Assembly: GCF_003073045.1 (NCBI RefSeq)
Contig: NC_037591.1
Location: 39,944,589-40,008,588, forward strand
DNA: 64,000 nucleotides
Reading direction: 5' to 3'
Origin: Pomacea canaliculata
Taxonomy: Eukaryota; Mollusca; Gastropoda; Architaenioglossa; Ampullariidae
Shown: in pieces, positions 60,726-64,000 of the stretch
Numbering within the stretch: position 1 is the first letter of the stretch
Layout: each line of letters opens with the position of its first letter
Notes under the pieces: model-generated
Databases searched by the model: none
Told to the model about the DNA's origin: nothing
Seen by the model: only the letters and a program-made list of their open reading frames with translations
Made by a program: the position numbers and the translations under genes

Positions 60726-63700
60726 CTGTACACAGCAAGTTAGACCATGTCCTGTAAGCATCAGGTAGATTAAATTTTTATTGGAAAGCTTTAGTGTGTT
60801 CCTGCATGCAGCTACACTTAACAACTATAAGCTGAGTGGTTTGCTATGGAAAGTCTCACTAGGGCCATACACTCATACATATAATCAGGTACAAACACAC
60901 ATTCCAACCATATAAAGATATACACATCGGTTAAAAACAACCAGCGTATACATTTATTAGTAATATTTGTTTCTTACGTTTTCGTCTTTTATAGACGATG
61001 ATGAAAGTGACGCATGATGCAGCTGTAACACTGACGACAATACAGCCGATGACAAGTATGATAAGTTGAGGACTGATGATGGGAGCCTCTGAAACTTAAA
61101 AAAGTCAACCTCTGTTATCTTGAGTATAGGTCCAGTGATCACCTAAAGTGGTTCGGTAACCATAGATATTTGGCAACCAAGTTATAAATATCTGGTCACC
61201 GTTCTTCTACAAAAGGTAAATCTTCAAAACACCTACCGTGGATTCTACTTATGTCCTTGCTGAAATTGGTGACCACAGTGTTTACTCTGGAGATGCTGGG
61301 TGTACCTGTGTTGATGTCAGATGGATCTTTACTTATGGCAGCTAACACTTTGTTGACAGCAGCTGCAAATCTTTGACTGCCAGCTGTGACTTTCCGACCA
61401 GCAGGTGTGACACTGATGACAGGCCTGGTCATTCTGATGTCAGTAAGGGTGGTTGTCTTAGAGCCCGTGGCGACGCTGGTGATGATGTGTCCGGTGGCAA
61501 TACCATCCGGGTACAAACACTGACTGGTGTTGCCAGGTGCAGGCACACAGATGTAGTCGCAACCACCATTATTGTTACCGCAACCATTTGGATCTGACAT
61601 TTGTAAAACATAAACTCTAGGAATAAAATTCTAAAGAGACACTCACTACAGAAGAACAAATATTGTATTACTTGTTACGAAAACAGAAAGGATAGAAGTT
61701 ATGTGTCAACCGCAAGGAATTTGGATTTTAATTTCGCCGCTCCAATGCTACCATCTTACTAATAACTATTATCATACAACCCCAAGAAATGCACAAATAA
61801 AAATAATACCACCAAGAATCGAGCGGTAGGAGAGTGGTTTGATTTGAATTAACATAACTCACTGACCGTTATCCTCTAATTCTTCCGAGTAGATATGTAT
61901 GTCGTTTAATCGTCCATTCACAACTCCAATAGTTTTCCTGTTAGTCCCGTCAGCACTCATGCGGTGGATGTAGGTGGTAGTAGGCTGGACTCTGTGACAC
62001 CGTTAATGAAATCTTCATTCAACACTAAGACATTGCAAATAAGACTGATCACACCTCGATAAGCCTCGGTGACTTAATGTTTCAACAAAACTTTAATTCG
62101 CTTCACACCTTTGTTTATGTGTGTTACGACTGTGACATTTTTTGTTTACCTTTTGCTTCAAATAGGGTAAGGAAGCCGGAATCGTAAAGGAATCCTTGGC
62201 ATTAACAATGGGCGAATATTCTCATCAGCAATAGCTTTACCTTGTGTCGCTCCAGTCTGCAACGAAGAGGTTATTGAGATGAAGGTCAAGGCCAAACATT
62301 CTATGTGTGCCTGAAAGGGAGATCACTATGGAGACAACCGTGCCCTCCAGGTCCGTCCATCCAATTTTACTTGTATATCCATCTGCCCAGTAGACTCTGC
62401 CGGCTACACACACACAAACACAAACACCACATATATCGTTATGAATATAAAGAAACCTGAGGAGCACAGAGAAAAATTATTCTACAGTTTTAGCTGATGA
62501 AGCTATTGTTTTGGAAACAATATGCTTCCATACACTTGGACCTGTTGATTTTTATGTCAAAGAACTGCAAAGGAAAATCATATATAATTTGTGTACCTGT
62601 TTTCCCTTTTTCCCTTAAAACAGGGGTGATAATTCAACGGTAAACATAATCGAAGGAAAATGGACTTCTAGCTCATACAAAAAGATCATTATATCAGTAT
62701 AACCAAATGAAACCTAGAGTACTGGTTTGAGAATGGAAGAGAAGAGTGAGACTCACCGACTGTGTCCAGAGCCAGACCGTTTGGCCAGTGCAGGTACTGG
62801 AACCCTGACACCAGAGTCTTGCGTCCAGTGCCGTCATAGTTGGCTCGCTCTATCCTAGGGGTGGCGCCCCAGTCGCTCCAGTACATCACTCTTTCTTGAC
62901 AAATAAATTAACTCCTTGTCATGGCGGCAGAGTTACAGAGTTTACATGCCTATTCATTTCATGCTCTACAGGTGTTCAGTTCTGACTCAATATATTTTGT
63001 TCTTTGCCTTTAGCACGATGAGCACAGAACTATACAGAGTGAGCTTGATATGTCCAAGAACTGAGACCTCCCAACACTTAATTAGACCTGGCACTTTACT
63101 AGTGAACTTCTGTAATTAAATCGACACTGAAAAATTATCATTAGCATCATCAGCGTAATCTCATATGACTTTAGGGTGGTTTGGCTACAGCCATGATAGT
63201 TTTGTCAGTTGTACTGCAGAATTTGTGAGAATATTTATTTTTATTTAGCAATAAGAAGCAAATTAATTTTTTTTTGTCACATGAATGTAATTTTTAAATT
63301 GGGGAATATTTGATTAGTAGTATCCTATATTTAAAATTCAATGATTGTTAGATTTTTCCAGAGTTATTTTTTGTCCAGGGTTTTATTTGTGTTCGTGCTC
63401 GGGATCCTGCTGGACTCCGGGAGAGGAAGTGACCTGAGACTGACTGTCGTGTCTTTCTTCTTTTAATGTTAGAGATATCAGCAATCAACACACCCACTGT
63501 GTTTGTCCAGTTCTATGGCCCTGGGTTCGTCGATGTCGGACTGGACGACAACTCTATGGTTGTAGCTGTTCATGGCTATAAGGGCTATGATGTCATTTCC
63601 TGTGTCAGTGTAGATGATTAGCCGTGAGAGAGAGTCTACTGCAAGTCCATCCGGCACTGCTTCTGTACAACAGAAAGTATGATTGCTTTCTCTGTCCACT

Positions 63701-64000
63701 CAAAGTCGTGTGTTTTACACAAGCTTCTCCTAAAACTGAACATAAGTTTCTTTTAAGAGAAAGAGGGTATTAAAATTGTTAGAGGGAGAAAGAGGGAATT
63801 CAAATAGTTAAAACTTATTTACAGATTAGCCATAGCTAGGACGTTTACACAGTGGTCCCAAAAGGACTTGGAACCATTACATTGGAACTCCGATGGAACA
63901 TAATATAACTACTTCACAAGGAACTCACGAGGGCCAAGATTCCGGACTAGACGCACGCCACTGCCATCGAGGTTTGAGGAACGAATCGTCTTTTCAACGA
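60302..64000 (-). CDS. Receptor C: propeller, EGF-like, TM, multi-tyrosine tail (5' end outside window)
   Basis: Exons in gene order: >64000-63929, 63662-63494, 62890-62757, 62403-62241, 61991-61867 (propeller), 61593-61237 (EGF-like, stalk), 61088-60978 (TM), 60725-60534 and 60339-60302 (tail). All joins keep frame: 452 residues plus a partial codon. Propeller motifs are LIIYTD, VMYWSD, RVYWADG and LFVADW. The EGF-like part is [17 protein letters not shown] is [20 protein letters not shown] then KRRKR. Signal peptide and CUB are expected beyond the right edge. Exons 4 and 6 are nearly identical to those of A and B, the others are not. No break is visible. Confidence 0.8.

Overview
The window looks like an animal nuclear genome scaffold. 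Genes are split into many short GT/AG exons, the proteins are extracellular mosaics (CUB, YWTD/LDLR class B, EGF-like, transmembrane), microsatellites are dense, and there are tRNA-derived SINE and decayed LINE fragments. A mollusc or another lophotrochozoan is my guess from the SINE style and base composition; the sequence does not prove it. A run of 100 N at 48195-48294 marks a scaffold join, so the order and orientation of the left 48 kb relative to the right 16 kb depend on scaffolding.

The genes I can support are four paralogous single-pass receptors, called A, B, D and C here. A (+, 11560-18298) and B (+, 32350-38229) are close tandem duplicates. D (-, 50364-58691) is complete. C (-, 60302 to the right edge) lacks its 5' end. 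The shared plan is signal peptide, one CUB domain on two exons, a six-bladed YWTD propeller on five exons, a four-cysteine EGF-like module, a Thr/Ser/Pro-rich stalk, a transmembrane helix, and a cytoplasmic tail with tyrosine motifs in A, C and D. Intron phases are the same in all four copies. The plan suggests cell-surface recognition receptors that signal through phosphotyrosine; ligand and pathway are unknown.

Copy A has a 1-base deletion before its transmembrane exon that brings in a stop, and a later +1 change that restores frame. Copy B has a 1-base insertion in a propeller exon that makes an immediate stop, and its tail exons are replaced by about 3.2 kb of foreign DNA containing a LINE fragment. 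C and D read through cleanly. Uncorrected assembly indels are a live alternative for the A and B breaks.

Layout: 1-11.3 kb is mostly non-coding, with SINEs and simple repeats and a possible minus-strand promoter at the left edge. 11.3-19.4 kb is duplication unit A. 19.4-22.7 kb is non-coding and is partly repeated at 29.1-30 kb. 22.9-25.4 kb is a GC-rich 68-bp minisatellite followed by a TTTGGCTG octamer array and ATC/CAA-rich DNA to about 26.5 kb. 26.5-31.1 kb has no convincing gene. 31.8-42.2 kb is duplication unit B with its insertion. 42.2-48.2 kb holds a SINE and decayed coding-like pieces that may come from a multi-pass membrane protein. After the gap come D and C.
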